A stretch of DNA of 64,000 nt from Jiella sonneratiae (GCF_017353515.1 NZ_JAFMPY010000003.1:310001-374000), one strand, 5' to 3'; positions 26,177 through 37,674 are shown, numbered from the stretch's first letter. The notes: generated by a model not told the origin, from the sequence alone. Numbers and translations: made by a program.

Positions 26177-27553
26177 ATGAAAGTGGTGATCTGCGGGGCA
26201 GGGCAGGTGGGCTACGGCATTGCCGAGCGGCTGGCCTCCGAGCGCAACGACGTCTCGGTGATCGACACCTCGCGCAATCTCGTCCAGGCGATCCGCGACA
26301 ATCTCGACGCGCGGGGCTTCGTCGGCCACGGCGCCCAGCCGGACGTGCTCGCCGAGGCCGGCGCCGAACAGGCCGACATGATCATCGCCGTGACGCTGCA
26401 CGACGAGGTCAACATGGTCGCCTGCCAGGTGGCCCATTCGCTGTTCAACGTGCCGACCAAGATCGCGCGCATCCGCTCGCAGAGCTATCTGCGGCCGCAC
26501 TGGCAGGACCTGTTCTCCACCGAGAACATGCCGATCGACGTGATCATCTCGCCGGAGATCGAGGTCGGCGAGATGGTGCTGCGCCGCATCGCGCTGCCGG
26601 GCGCCATGGACGCGGTGCGCTTCGCCGACGACAACATCGCCATGGTGGCGATCGAATGTTCCGAGGACTGCCCGGTCGTCAACACGCCGCTCGACCAGCT
26701 GACCGACCTCTTCCCGGACCTCAACGCGACGGTGGTCGGCATCTGGCGAGGCGACCGGCTGTTCATCCCCGGCTCCAACGACCACATGGTGCCGGGCGAC
26801 GTCGCCTATGTCGTCGCCGAGAAGTCGCATGTGCGCCGCGCCCTCGGCCTGTTCGGCCACGAGGAGCCGGAAGCCGGCCGCATCGTCATCGTCGGCGGCG
26901 GCAACATCGGCTATTTCGTCGCGCGGCAGATCGAGAAGCGCAACTTCGGCGCCAGGATCCGCGTCGTCGAGGACAATCACGACCGCGCCGTGACGATCGC
27001 CGACGGGCTGAAGCGGACGATCGTGCTGCATGGCAGCGGCCTCGACCAGGCGATCCTGAAGGAAGCCGACATCGACTCCAGCGACCTGCTCGTCGCCCTG
27101 ACCAACGACGACAAGGTCAACATCCTGTCGAGCGTCATGGCCAAGCGACTCGGCTGCAAGGGCAATCTCGCCCTCCTCAACAATGCCGACTACCAGGGTT
27201 TCACCCGGATGCTCGGCATCGACGCCTTCATCAATCCGCGCTCCGTCACCATCTCGCGTGTGCTGCAGCACGTGCGGCGCGGCCGCATCCGGGCCGTCCA
27301 TTCGATCCAGAACGGCGTCGCGGAGGTGATCGAGGCCGAGGCGCTGGAGACCTCGCCGCTGGTCGGCGAGCCGCTGCGCGACCTCGACCTGCCGGACAAT
27401 CTCAGGATCGGCGCGATCCTCAGGAACGGCACCTACGTCAAGCCGACCGGCCAGACGCGGATCAAGGCGAAGGATCGTGTGGTGATCTTCGCGGCCGCGG
27501 CGGCCGTGCGTCACGTCGAACAGATGTTCAGGGTCAGCCTGGAATTCTTTTGA
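26177..27553 (+). CDS. trkA: Trk potassium uptake regulatory protein TrkA
   Basis: A 458-residue protein made of two KTN (RCK N) NAD-binding domains, each followed by a TrkA-C domain. The first begins MKVVICGAGQVGYGIAERLA and the second near residue 235 with RIVIVGGGNIGYFVARQIE. It is a cytoplasmic peripheral subunit that gates TrkH-type K+ channels; no trkH is in the window. The location just after ntrYX and before hfq is the standard alphaproteobacterial order. Confidence 0.95.
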   Translation: MKVVICGAGQVGYGIAERLASERNDVSVIDTSRNLVQAIRDNLDARGFVGHGAQPDVLAEAGAEQADMIIAVTLHDEVNMVACQVAHSLFNVPTKIARIRSQSYLRPHWQDLFSTENMPIDVIISPEIEVGEMVLRRIALPGAMDAVRFADDNIAMVAIECSEDCPVVNTPLDQLTDLFPDLNATVVGIWRGDRLFIPGSNDHMVPGDVAYVVAEKSHVRRALGLFGHEEPEAGRIVIVGGGNIGYFVARQIEKRNFGARIRVVEDNHDRAVTIADGLKRTIVLHGSGLDQAILKEADIDSSDLLVALTNDDKVNILSSVMAKRLGCKGNLALLNNADYQGFTRMLGIDAFINPRSVTISRVLQHVRRGRIRAVHSIQNGVAEVIEAEALETSPLVGEPLRDLDLPDNLRIGAILRNGTYVKPTGQTRIKAKDRVVIFAAAAAVRHVEQMFRVSLEFF

Positions 27554-27734
27554 CCGGTGACTTTGCCTGCCAACGTGCCAATCTCGTTAGCAGTCGCGAA
27601 AATTGCACCATGATTCGCAAGCGGCGGGCTTCGATCCGGTTCGCAGCTGCGGTATCAAGGAAAATGCGTCCGCAGCAAACGGCCGCGACTGTCATCAACC
27701 AGGCTGCAGCACAATCAAAAAAGGACATTTCTGC

Positions 27735-27983
27735 ATGCCAGAGCGGACCCAACATCTCCAGGACCTGTTTCTCAACACGGTCCGCAAGCAGAAGATTTCG
27801 TTGACGATCTTTCTGGTCAACGGTGTCAAGCTGACCGGCGTCGTGACGTCATTCGACAATTTCTGCGTCCTTCTGCGCCGGGACGGTCATTCGCAGCTCG
27901 TCTACAAGCATGCGATCTCGACCATCATGCCGTCGCAGCCGGTGCAGATGTACGAGGGCGTCGACGAGAGCGGGAAGGCCTGA
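27735..27983 (+). CDS. hfq: RNA chaperone Hfq
   Basis: An 82-residue Sm-like hexameric RNA chaperone, the usual short alphaproteobacterial length without a long C-terminal tail. [20 protein letters not shown] begins Sm1, including the Gln of the proximal RNA face. [10 protein letters not shown] is the KH-containing Sm2 motif. ATG 27735 has AAAAAAGGA upstream. The 181-base gap after trkA contains no gene and presumably carries the hfq promoter. hflX follows directly after the hfq stop. Confidence 0.97.
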   Translation: MPERTQHLQDLFLNTVRKQKISLTIFLVNGVKLTGVVTSFDNFCVLLRRDGHSQLVYKHAISTIMPSQPVQMYEGVDESGKA

Positions 27984-29375
27984 TTGACCGAATTTCGCGA
28001 AAAGGGGCCGCGCGGGCCGGTCGAGCACGAGCGCGTTGCGACGCGGGCCGCAGTCTTCGTGCCGGTGTTCCGGCAGAGGGCCGACGCCGACGCACGCGGC
28101 GCGACGGCGCTCGAGGCGGTGCGCCGCAGCGACGAGGCCCGGCTCTCCGAAGCGGTCGGGCTCGCCGCCGCGATCGACCTCGACGTGGTGTCGAGCGGCG
28201 TCGTCTCCGGCCAGAAGCCGCAGCCGGCGACGCTGATCGGCAGCGGCAAGGTCGAGGAGCTGAAGGGCGTGGTCGCGGCGGGCGAGATCGGCCTCGTCAT
28301 CGTCGATCATCCGCTGACCCCGGTCCAGCAGCGCAATCTCGAAAAGGAGCTCGACACCAAGGTGCTCGATCGCACCGGCCTGATCCTCGAGATCTTCGGC
28401 CGCCGGGCCCGGACCAAGGAAGGCCGGCTGCAGGTCGAACTCGCGCATCTCAACTACCAGCGCGGCCGGCTGGTCCGCTCCTGGACCCACCTCGAACGCC
28501 AGCGCGGCGGCGCCGGCTTCATGGGCGGCCCGGGAGAGACCCAGATCGAGGCCGACCGCCGGCAGCTGCAGGAAAAGATCAAGCGGCTGGAGAAGGAACT
28601 CGACCAGGTCCGCCGCACCCGCCAGTTGCATCGCGAAAAGCGCCGCAAGCGCCCGCATCCGATCGTCGCCCTCGTCGGCTACACCAATGCCGGCAAGTCG
28701 ACGCTGTTCAACCGGCTGACCGGCGCCGACGTCCTCGCCAAGGACCTGCTCTTCGCCACCCTCGATCCGACGCTGCGCAAGACCGTGCTGCCGCACGGCA
28801 CAGAAATCCTCTTCTCCGACACCGTCGGCTTCGTCTCCGACCTGCCGACGCATCTCGTGGCCGCCTTCCGCGCGACGCTGGAAGAGGTGCTGGAGGCCGA
28901 CCTGATCCTGCACGTGCGCGACGTCTCCGATCCCGACACGCTCGCCCAGGCCGAGGACGTGCGCCGGATCCTGCGCGATCTCGACGTCGACACCGAGGAC
29001 ACCGAGCACGTCGTCGAGGTGTGGAACAAGATCGACCGGCTGGACGCCGACGCGCTGCACCGCGTCGCCGCGGCGAGGGCCTCGCTCGCCGATCCCGGGT
29101 CGGCGCATCTCGTCTCCGCGGTGACCGGCGAGGGGACGGAGGCGCTTCTTGCCGACATCGAGCGGCGCATCGCCGGCCAGATCACCAGCGTCGCGCTCGA
29201 CGTCGGCCCGGAGGCGATGGCGTTTCTGCCCTGGGTCTACGACAACGCCACCGTCCTCGAACGCGAAGACAGCGAGGACGGCGTGGTGCATCTCAAGGCG
29301 GAGATGACGGCGCAGGCGCGCAACGAGCTGCGGCGGATCGGGCAGGCGACGGCGGGCGTCACCATCGCGGGCTAG
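27984..29375 (+). CDS. hflX: ribosome-associated GTPase HflX
   Basis: A 463-residue GTPase. It starts at a TTG directly after the hfq stop, with GGAAGG upstream, so it is coupled to hfq. The N-terminal HflX domain has GSGKVEEL and [20 protein letters not shown]. The G1 motif is [10 protein letters not shown]3 is DTVGFV and G4 is NKID. HflX splits stalled 70S ribosomes in the family. The hfq-hflX pair is conserved across proteobacteria. Confidence 0.96.
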   Translation: MTEFREKGPRGPVEHERVATRAAVFVPVFRQRADADARGATALEAVRRSDEARLSEAVGLAAAIDLDVVSSGVVSGQKPQPATLIGSGKVEELKGVVAAGEIGLVIVDHPLTPVQQRNLEKELDTKVLDRTGLILEIFGRRARTKEGRLQVELAHLNYQRGRLVRSWTHLERQRGGAGFMGGPGETQIEADRRQLQEKIKRLEKELDQVRRTRQLHREKRRKRPHPIVALVGYTNAGKSTLFNRLTGADVLAKDLLFATLDPTLRKTVLPHGTEILFSDTVGFVSDLPTHLVAAFRATLEEVLEADLILHVRDVSDPDTLAQAEDVRRILRDLDVDTEDTEHVVEVWNKIDRLDADALHRVAAARASLADPGSAHLVSAVTGEGTEALLADIERRIAGQITSVALDVGPEAMAFLPWVYDNATVLEREDSEDGVVHLKAEMTAQARNELRRIGQATAGVTIAG

Positions 29376-29471
29376 AGCGGGATGGAATGAGCGTTGCTCA
29401 TCCTCCCGCTCCATCTTCCTGTGTCCGCATGATCTCTTCCGAAAACCGGTTCCCACTTTTCGGGATCATGC
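29374..29471. repeat. two-part intergenic palindromic repeat of Hyphomicrobiales type
   Basis: The left half (29375-29411) is a dyad with arms AGCGGGA and TCCCGCT around AATGAGC-GTT-GCTCAT. The right half (29427-29471) runs from GCATGATC to GATCATGC and contains CCGAAAACCGGTTCCCACTT. The right-half wording is one I recognise from many intergenic regions of rhizobial and related genomes. It sits between the convergent hflX and DEAD-box genes and may end transcription from both sides. Confidence 0.8.
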
Positions 29472-29552
29472 TCGAGGCCGTCATGCGTCCCGGGGGACGC
29501 ATGAAAGACGCGCGATCACGTTGGCACTGTCAGAAGAAACCGGCCGGCGCCG

Positions 29553-31100
29553 TCAGGTGCCGGTCTGGATCAGCATGAAGGCGGGAATGTCGTCGCCGAA
29601 GCCGATCGGCTGCTTGCCGCCGCCGTCGTTGCCGCCGCGCTGCCGGTTGTTGTTGCCCGGCTTGTCGGTGCCGCGCTTCGGCCGGTTGCGGGAAGACGCG
29701 CCCGGCCGGGCATAGCTCGAAGCCGCGGGGAGCGCCGCAGCGTCGCCGGCAACGGGCAGGTCCGCCATCGCGTCGACGGGAACCGCGAGTTCGCCCGCTT
29801 CCGCCCGCTCAAGCACGTCGACCGTCTCGGCGCCGACCACTTCCTCGGCGGCCGGCTTCGGCTCGCCCCTCGCGCGGCGGGGACGCCGCTCGGGCTTTTC
29901 GCCCTGCGCCTTGGTGCGGCCGCGACCGCGCCTCGGGCGGTCGTCCTCCTCGGTGTCGACCGGAAGTTCGGCGACGGTCGGACCGTGCCATTCGATGGAA
30001 TTCGCGATCATCCTCTCGATCGCATCGAGATACTTGCGATCGGACTTCGTCACCAGCGTGAAGGCCTTGCCCGAGCGCCCGGCCCGGCCGGTGCGGCCGA
30101 TGCGGTGGACGTAGTCCTCGGCATGGATCGGCACGTCGAAATTGAAGACGTGGCTGACCTTCGGGATGTCGAGCCCGCGCGCCGCGACGTCGGAGGCGAC
30201 GAGGAGCTGGATCTTGTTGTCGCGAAAGCCCTGCAGCATCGCCATGCGGGCGCGCTGGTCCATGTCGCCATGCAGGGCGCCGGCGGAAAAGCCGTGCTTT
30301 TCCAGCGACCGGAACAGGGTCGAGACGTCGCGCTTGCGATTGCAGAAGATGATCGCGTTGGTGAGCTCGTCCTCTTCGCGCAGGACGCGGCGCAGCGTCT
30401 CGCGCTTGTCCCACTCCTTGCCGCCGGTGGCGACGAGGCGCTGGGTCACGGTGAGGGCGGCGGAGGCCTGCTTGGCGACCTCGACCCGGACCGGGTTCTG
30501 CAGGAACTGCTCGGTGAGGCGGGTGATCTCCGGCGGCATGGTGGCCGAGAAGAACAGCGTCTGGCGGGTGAAGGGCAGCAGCTTGCAGATCCGCTCGATG
30601 TCCGGAATGAAGCCCATGTCGAGCATCCGGTCCGCCTCGTCTATGACCAGGATCTCGACGCCGGTCAGGAGCAGCTTGCCGCGCTCGAAATGATCCAGCA
30701 GCCGGCCCGGCGTCGCGATCAGCACGTCGGCGCCGCGATCGATCTTGCGGTCCTGCTCGTCGAAGGACATGCCACCGATCAAAAGCGCGACGTTGAGCTT
30801 CTGGTCCTTGCCGTAGCGTGCGAAGGACTCTTCCACCTGCGCGGCGAGCTCGCGCGTCGGCTCGATGATCAGGGTGCGCGGCATGCGCGCCCGAGCCCGG
30901 CCTTTTTCAAGGAGGGTCAGCATCGGCAGGACGAAGGAAGCGGTCTTGCCCGTCCCGGTCTGGGCGATGCCGAGCACGTCGCGCCGCTCGAGGGCGTGCG
31001 GGATCGCCTCTGCCTGGATCGGCGTCGGTTCGGTGTAGCCGGAGGCTTCGACAGCCGCCAGCACCTTGGCGCTGAGACCGAGTTCGGAAAAAAGTGTCAA
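29553..31100 (-). CDS. rhlE: DEAD-box ATP-dependent RNA helicase (RhlE-like)
   Basis: A 515-residue helicase starting at TTG 31100 (FSELGLSAKVLAAV is the usual start region). Motifs in order are the Q motif YTEPTPIQAEAIP, Walker A AQTGTGKT, DEAD in LVIDEADRMLDMG, SAT in FFSATMPPE, and the C-lobe ARGLDIP and HRIGRTGRAG. The last ~140 residues are disordered and basic (RRGRGRTKAQGEKPERRPRR, then Asn/Arg/Gly-rich), as in RhlE-type helicases that act on ribosomes or the degradosome. The exact paralogue (RhlE versus RhlB or DeaD) is not certain. Confidence 0.93.
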   Translation of the reverse strand: MTLFSELGLSAKVLAAVEASGYTEPTPIQAEAIPHALERRDVLGIAQTGTGKTASFVLPMLTLLEKGRARARMPRTLIIEPTRELAAQVEESFARYGKDQKLNVALLIGGMSFDEQDRKIDRGADVLIATPGRLLDHFERGKLLLTGVEILVIDEADRMLDMGFIPDIERICKLLPFTRQTLFFSATMPPEITRLTEQFLQNPVRVEVAKQASAALTVTQRLVATGGKEWDKRETLRRVLREEDELTNAIIFCNRKRDVSTLFRSLEKHGFSAGALHGDMDQRARMAMLQGFRDNKIQLLVASDVAARGLDIPKVSHVFNFDVPIHAEDYVHRIGRTGRAGRSGKAFTLVTKSDRKYLDAIERMIANSIEWHGPTVAELPVDTEEDDRPRRGRGRTKAQGEKPERRPRRARGEPKPAAEEVVGAETVDVLERAEAGELAVPVDAMADLPVAGDAAALPAASSYARPGASSRNRPKRGTDKPGNNNRQRGGNDGGGKQPIGFGDDIPAFMLIQTGT

Positions 31101-31240
31101 GCTGGCGTGTCTCTACGACTGGAGAAATGGCGCAGGAGCGCCTTACAAGGCCCTTGCGTGGGCGATAGGGCGACCGCAGACGCGAGTCAACCTCGACACG
31201 TCATATGGGGCGTCTTTCGGCCGGTTGCAGGGGCATTTTC

Positions 31241-31948
31241 ATGAAAAACCGCCAGATCGTGTTCGTTCCGGGCCTTTTGTGCACCCGCGCGCTCTATGCC
31301 GCCCAGATCGAGGCGCTGGCAGCGCTCGACGCCTCGTGCCACGTCGCCGACACGCTGTCCGACGCGTCGATCACCGCCATGGCCGAGCGGCTTTTGGCCG
31401 AGGCGCCGGCAGAATTCGTCCTGTGCGGCCTGTCGATGGGCGGCTATGTCGCGCTGGAAGCGATGCGCCTGGAACCGCAGCGGGTGCAGGCGCTGGCGCT
31501 GATGGCGACGAGCCCGTGGCCCGATACGCCGGCGGCGACGGAGCGGCGGCGCCGGCTCGTCGAAGTGGCGAGGGAACGCGGCGTCGCGGCGGTGGCGGCG
31601 GTCATCGCCGAGAAGCTGTTCGGGCCGAAGGCGCGGCAGGATCCCGACCTCCGCCGGCGTTCGGTGGCGATGGCCGAAGCGGTCGGGGCGGAGGCTTTCG
31701 CCCGCCAGCAGCAGGCGATCATCGACCGCCGCGACAAGACGGCGCTGCTGCCCCGCATCGCCGTGCCGACGGCAATCCTGGCAGGGACGGCGGACGAGGT
31801 GATCGATCCGGCGGCGTCCCGGGCGATGGCCGCCGCCATGCCGCAGGCGGAGTTCCAGATGATCGAGGGCATCGGACACCTCGTCACCTGGGAGGCGCCG
31901 GAGGTCGCGACGGGCGCTCTCCGGCGGCTCGTTTCGGCTTTCGAGTGA
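31241..31948 (+). CDS. alpha/beta hydrolase (esterase-like)
   Basis: A 235-residue alpha/beta-hydrolase. The nucleophile elbow is GLSMGG, the acid is probably in AGTADEVID and the His in GIGHLVTWE. The oxyanion strand begins IVFVPGLLCTRALY. ATG 31241 (MKNRQIVF) is preferred to the ATG at 31205 because AGGGG lies upstream and the fold begins at once. It is divergent from the helicase gene and has no operon partner. Substrate unknown. Confidence 0.85.
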   Translation: MKNRQIVFVPGLLCTRALYAAQIEALAALDASCHVADTLSDASITAMAERLLAEAPAEFVLCGLSMGGYVALEAMRLEPQRVQALALMATSPWPDTPAATERRRRLVEVARERGVAAVAAVIAEKLFGPKARQDPDLRRRSVAMAEAVGAEAFARQQQAIIDRRDKTALLPRIAVPTAILAGTADEVIDPAASRAMAAAMPQAEFQMIEGIGHLVTWEAPEVATGALRRLVSAFE

Positions 31949-32060
31949 TACGCCCACGGCACCGCCTGCAGGGTACGCCTCCGAGCGTCGCCGCCACGCG
32001 GCGCGTGGCCTGCCGGCCGCGGCGGGGAAAAGAAACGGCGCTCCTAGCGGAGGCGACGGT

Positions 32061-32618
32061 TCAGTTCGAGGCCGGACCGAAGCTGTAGGGCTGGCCGGGC
32101 GTGAAGTGCAGCTCGTAGGTCTCGCTCACCTCGCCGTCGTTCGGCACCACCTCGAAGAACAGGGTGATGCTGTTCGGCTCGGCCTCGTTCGGATCGTCCG
32201 GGCGATAGCCGACGACCTGCCCCTCCATCTTGGCGATCTCCGGGATCTCGGTGGTCGAGCGCAAGGCAAGCCCGTTGTGGCCGGAGGCATCGAGCTGCTG
32301 GAGGAAGAAATGCGTCTTGGCGTCTTCGCCGGCGGGCTGGACCATCACCGTGCGCCAGACGCCGTGTTCGTCCCCGTCGGACCAGGGTCCCACCACCTGG
32401 ACGTCCTGGACGAGGGGCGAGAGACCTTCGGCCGCCGCGGAGAATTCGTCGGACGAGGCGGCGGCAGTCGTCGCGGCGGTCTGGCCGGCGGCGGCGTCCG
32501 GGGTGCCGGCGGTGCCCGCCGCGGGCGTCTTGGCGGCATCCTCGGCAAGGCTCGGCGCGGCAAGCATCAGCGACGCGGCGACGAGGCCGGCGCAGGAACG
32601 GAATGAAAGCTTCGACAT
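32061..32618 (-). CDS. hypothetical secreted protein
   Basis: A 185-residue exported protein. ATG 32618 has GGAG 9 bases upstream and gives a signal peptide (MSKLSFRSCAGLVAASLMLA, ending near PSLAED). A 40-residue Ala/Thr-rich linker follows. A compact domain begins SPLVQDVQVVGPWSDGDEHG and carries GVWRTVMVQPAGED and THFFLQQLDA. There are no catalytic motifs I recognise. The domain may be a periplasmic binding or lipid-related fold, but no function is assigned. Confidence 0.65.
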   Translation of the reverse strand: MSKLSFRSCAGLVAASLMLAAPSLAEDAAKTPAAGTAGTPDAAAGQTAATTAAASSDEFSAAAEGLSPLVQDVQVVGPWSDGDEHGVWRTVMVQPAGEDAKTHFFLQQLDASGHNGLALRSTTEIPEIAKMEGQVVGYRPDDPNEAEPNSITLFFEVVPNDGEVSETYELHFTPGQPYSFGPASN

Positions 32619-32802
32619 CGGTGGCATCTCCAGACGGCGCTCGGGCGGCACGAATGCGGCCGCCCCCTCGCTCGCTTCTTACAGGAGGAATGCGACCGCC
32701 GCGAGATCGGCGCGCGGCTCCGCTTCCTCAGCGCGAACGAAGTCCCTTCGAAGGATAGTCTGCCAATCGGCAATCGTTTCAAACAAAACTATGCATAAGC
32801 GC

Positions 32803-32814
32803 ATAAGGCCTTAT
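32803..32814. promoter_or_regulatory. AT-rich leader of the outer-membrane protein gene with 12-bp palindrome
   Basis: The 285 bases between the secreted protein and the outer-membrane protein gene are more AT-rich than their surroundings. They contain the exact palindrome ATAAGGCCTTAT and a direct repeat of GCATAAG just before it. The region is likely to hold the promoter and a long untranslated leader. No specific promoter elements can be fixed by eye. Confidence 0.35.
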
Positions 32815-32903
32815 AGAAACGGGGTGACTGTTGCTTTGATGCAGTAGTGCAAGGGATCGAAACTTGCAAAAACGTCAATGTTGGAAACGAGGGGGAATAG
32901 CAC

Positions 32904-33713
32904 ATGATTCGCAGACTGATGCTGACCACGTCGGCCCTGATCGGCATGGCAGGCACTGCAATGGCCGCAGACGTGCTCGTCGAGCCCGCCGCCCCGGCAC
33001 CGTATGTTTCGTCCGTCTACGACTGGAGCGGACTCTACATCGGTATCAACGGTGGTTACGCCTGGGGCAACGTCGACACGAGCACGACCATCCCGGCCGG
33101 TAGCAACATCAACGGGGTCGCTTCGGCTCTCGCGATCGCGTCGGGCACCGGGGGTTTCGACAGCAACGGCGGCCTCGCCGGCGTGCAGGTCGGCTACAAC
33201 TACCAGACCGGCCCTTACGTCGTCGGCGTCGAGGCCGACGTCGACTGGTCCGGCCTCGACGACACGCGTGACTCCGGCATCTTCACGCTCGGCGGCTTCA
33301 ATGCCCGCACGACGGACGATCTGGACATGAACGTCCTGGCGACCGTGCGCGGCCGCCTGGGCTATGCCATGGACCGCCTGCTGGTCTACGGCACCGGCGG
33401 TCTCGCCTGGTCCGACGCCACGGTCCGCCGCAATCTCGACTGGAGCTTTGCCGACGGCTGCCCGCCGGTGGGCGGCGGTCTGCAGCGATGCCACGTCGGC
33501 GAAGAGGACTTCGACATCGGCTACACCGTCGGCGCCGGCCTCGAATATGCCTTCACCGAGAATTTCACGGCGAAGGTCGAGTATCAGTACATCGACTTCG
33601 GGGACGAACCCTTCCGGACCGTCAACGCCAACATCCCGAACCAGCCGCTCGACCACGAGGTCAGCCTCGACATCCACACGATCCGGGTCGGCCTGAACTA
33701 CAAGTTCAACTGA
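32904..33713 (+). CDS. outer-membrane beta-barrel protein, Omp25/Omp31-like
   Basis: A 269-residue protein with a signal peptide (MIRRLMLTTSALIGMAGTAM, cleaved after AMA). The mature N-terminus carries DWSGLYIGINGGYAWG, the usual first strand of the Omp25/Omp31 family of Hyphomicrobiales. Later strands include VRGRLGYAMDRLLVYGTGGL and VEYQYIDFG. The C-terminus is GLNYKFN, close to the terminal aromatic signature. GGGGG precedes the ATG. A strong terminator follows. Confidence 0.92.
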   Translation: MIRRLMLTTSALIGMAGTAMAADVLVEPAAPAPYVSSVYDWSGLYIGINGGYAWGNVDTSTTIPAGSNINGVASALAIASGTGGFDSNGGLAGVQVGYNYQTGPYVVGVEADVDWSGLDDTRDSGIFTLGGFNARTTDDLDMNVLATVRGRLGYAMDRLLVYGTGGLAWSDATVRRNLDWSFADGCPPVGGGLQRCHVGEEDFDIGYTVGAGLEYAFTENFTAKVEYQYIDFGDEPFRTVNANIPNQPLDHEVSLDIHTIRVGLNYKFN

Positions 33714-33758
33714 GCCGCCTGATCAGAGCGAACCGGCGCCCTGCGGCGCCGGCCCCTT

Positions 33759-33792
33759 CGGCCCGGGTCCACTCCCGGGCCGATTTCGTTTT
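33759..33792 (+). terminator. rho-independent terminator of the Omp gene
   Basis: CGGCCCGGG and CCCGGGCCG form a 9-bp stem with a 6-base loop, followed by ATTTCGTTTT. It begins 46 bases after the Omp stop codon. The rest of the 312-base gap up to the next stop holds a second hairpin and no gene. Confidence 0.85.
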
Positions 33793-33993
33793 GCGACGCG
33801 TCCCGGCGGACCGGCATCAACCGGGGGCAGGGGCGCTGCATTCTTCTTGCAAACTAGGCGGCCTGCGGGTCGGCCTCGCGCCGGAGGCGGGCCTCGCCGG
33901 CCTTTCGCGCCTCTCGGGTCGCCGCAACGGCGGCCGGACATCGAAGCCCGGCGCCGCCTGCCGCGCGGGAAAGGCCTTGCCGAAGACCGCGAA

Positions 33994-34017
33994 AGGCGCG
34001 ACGCAGGCGTCGCGCCT
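33994..34017 (-). terminator. hairpin just downstream of the omptin-like gene
   Basis: AGGCGCGACG and CGTCGCGCCT form a perfect 10-bp stem with a 4-base loop. It starts 8 bases beyond the stop of the minus-strand gene, with a short TTTCG tail on that strand. It is probably its intrinsic terminator, with a weak U-tract. Confidence 0.6.
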
Positions 34018-34025
34018 CGTTTGGC

Positions 34026-35006
34026 TCAGAAGTGATAGGCGACGTCGATGAAGCCGCCGACGCGGCTCGTCTCGAAATCGGTCTTCTGGGCGCTGTAGAA
34101 GCCGAGCGGAAAGGCGCTCTTTTCGAAGTGGAAATCGCCGCCGTCGGTGGAAAGGTGCCAGTAGCGGGCGCCGAGGCCCACCGAGAAGGCGTCGGAGACC
34201 GCGTAATCCAGTTTGGCTTCCAGCTGATAGCCGTCGCCGTCGCCGTCATAGGGGGTCGGCCCGACGAAGTCGGTGCCGATGCGCAGCCAATGGGTGTCTT
34301 CGCCGGAAAGCTTGACATAGGGGAGATAGGCGGCGTTGCCGCTCAGCGTCAGCCGGTCGGTGAGCATCACCTGGCCGGACAGGCCGATCCGCAGCGCGTG
34401 CCAGTCGCCCTCGTTGGAAATCACCGCGATGTCGTTGCCGATCGTCCCGGAAAACGCCCCGCAGATGAAGGGATTGCCGGCGGTCTGCTGGCAGCCGTAG
34501 GCGTTTTCCCGCTCATGAAGGTAGAAATAGCCGGCGAAGGCGCCGAGGCTGTAGGTCGGGCGCTGCAGGAATTCGTAGCCGAGGTCGACCTGGCCGTAAT
34601 GCAGGCGGTTGTCGTCGAGCTCTGAATCCGTCGACGAGTAGGGGAAGATGTAGGGCTCGAAATCCTCGTCCTGCAGGTTTCCCGAGTCAGACCAGCCGAG
34701 TCCGATCATGCCGTTGAGGAAGACGCCGGAGGAGTGCTTGATCGCACCGAAAAGCTCCAGAGAGCTCGTCGTCATGTCGTCGAAGGTGAGGCGCGAGACT
34801 TCGTCGTCGCCGCTGACGGTGAAGAGGTCGTAGCGGGTGCGTCCGCTGCTCAGGAAGTAGCGGGTGCCGAAGCTGGCCGTGAAGTCCGGCGCCTCGACCG
34901 CCACCTCCTCCTCGGCGCGGGCCGGCGCGCTGAGCATCGGCGCGAGAATGCCGATGCCGAGAGCGCCGCATGCGAGACGACGCAGTGATTGCCTGATGAA
35001 TGCCAT
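34026..35006 (-). CDS. outer-membrane beta-barrel protein, possibly omptin-like
   Basis: A 326-residue protein with a signal peptide ending near APARA and alternating amphipathic strands to a C-terminal Phe (FIDVAYHF). ATG 35006 has GGGGGA upstream. Parts read like the omptin aspartyl-type outer-membrane proteases: an acidic Asp-Glu-Asp cluster (NLQDEDFE) where omptins have their Asp pair, HYGQVDLGYEFL and YSLGAFAGYFYL strands, IGLSGQVMLTDRLTLSGNAA, and a Glu-Asp-Thr-His-Trp group where omptins have the Asp/His pair. This is by-eye similarity; a non-enzymatic barrel is the alternative. Confidence 0.7.
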   Translation of the reverse strand: MAFIRQSLRRLACGALGIGILAPMLSAPARAEEEVAVEAPDFTASFGTRYFLSSGRTRYDLFTVSGDDEVSRLTFDDMTTSSLELFGAIKHSSGVFLNGMIGLGWSDSGNLQDEDFEPYIFPYSSTDSELDDNRLHYGQVDLGYEFLQRPTYSLGAFAGYFYLHERENAYGCQQTAGNPFICGAFSGTIGNDIAVISNEGDWHALRIGLSGQVMLTDRLTLSGNAAYLPYVKLSGEDTHWLRIGTDFVGPTPYDGDGDGYQLEAKLDYAVSDAFSVGLGARYWHLSTDGGDFHFEKSAFPLGFYSAQKTDFETSRVGGFIDVAYHF

Positions 35007-35133
35007 GTCGGTAGATCCCCCAAATTGGACGATCGACCGGTTGCACCACGACAGGTTGACGTCAATCGACATCCCGCGAAGACTGGCGACGCGGATCGCC
35101 GAGGGAGGGACGCTGTTGCCGCTAGGTCACGAA

Positions 35134-35448
35134 ATGACGGGAGCGCCGCCGTCGAACCGTTTCGGCGCAACGGCTTACGGCGGGATCGTCGCCGTCGCGA
35201 TGATCGTCCTGGCGCTCGCGAATCAGTCTCCCGGCTCGCGGCTGGCGACGGTCATCTCCCCCTGCACCGCTATCGCCCAAGCGATCGCACGGATCGGCGA
35301 GCGGAACTGGGTCGCACGGTGTTCGAAGGCCGCCGAGCGCAGCGGCGCCTCGCCGGCGCGGGCTCGACGGATCTGCCGCGCCCAGCTCGAGGCCTGCAAG
35401 GCGAAGCACCCCGAAAGGAACGGGGCGCCTGGCCCAATCACGCTGTGA
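35134..35448 (+). CDS. small hypothetical protein with one membrane segment
   Basis: A possible 104-residue protein with a hydrophobic segment (GIVAVAMIVLALA, about residues 14-26) and a basic Cys- and Ala-rich C-terminal half. There is no recognisable domain and only a weak ribosome binding site (AGGTCAC). Its stop codon coincides with the left end of the dispersed 100-bp repeat, exactly as nnrD's does. That fact is the best support for a real coding end here. Confidence 0.4.
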   Translation: MTGAPPSNRFGATAYGGIVAVAMIVLALANQSPGSRLATVISPCTAIAQAIARIGERNWVARCSKAAERSGASPARARRICRAQLEACKAKHPERNGAPGPITL

Positions 35449-35550
35449 TACGAGATCCGCTCGATCAGAGTGGGGCTCGTATGAAGCCCGCGCGGGGATT
35501 GAGCGTCTTTGTTTCCGGCATCACGAAGTGATCTGCCGGAAACCATATGA
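35445..35550. repeat. dispersed ~100-bp repeat, copy 1
   Basis: Nearly identical to 41653-41757, with only a handful of differences. It begins GTGA-T-ACGAGATCC, where TGA is the stop of the small gene, and ends CATATGA. It folds as two hairpins: ACGAG ... CTCGT in the left part, and TTTCCGGCATCAC-GAA-GTGATCTGCCGGAAA in the right part. It lies at the 3' end of a plus-strand gene facing parE, so it could act as a bidirectional terminator. Confidence 0.85.
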
Positions 35551-35649
35551 AGCGTGCGGCGGCGCAGCAGGCCCGATCGGCCGGTCATACCGTCCGGCAA
35601 ACCGCACCGAACCCGCACCGAACCAAGCCATGCGGCGCGACGGGGTGGT

Positions 35650-37674
<2,025 letters not shown>

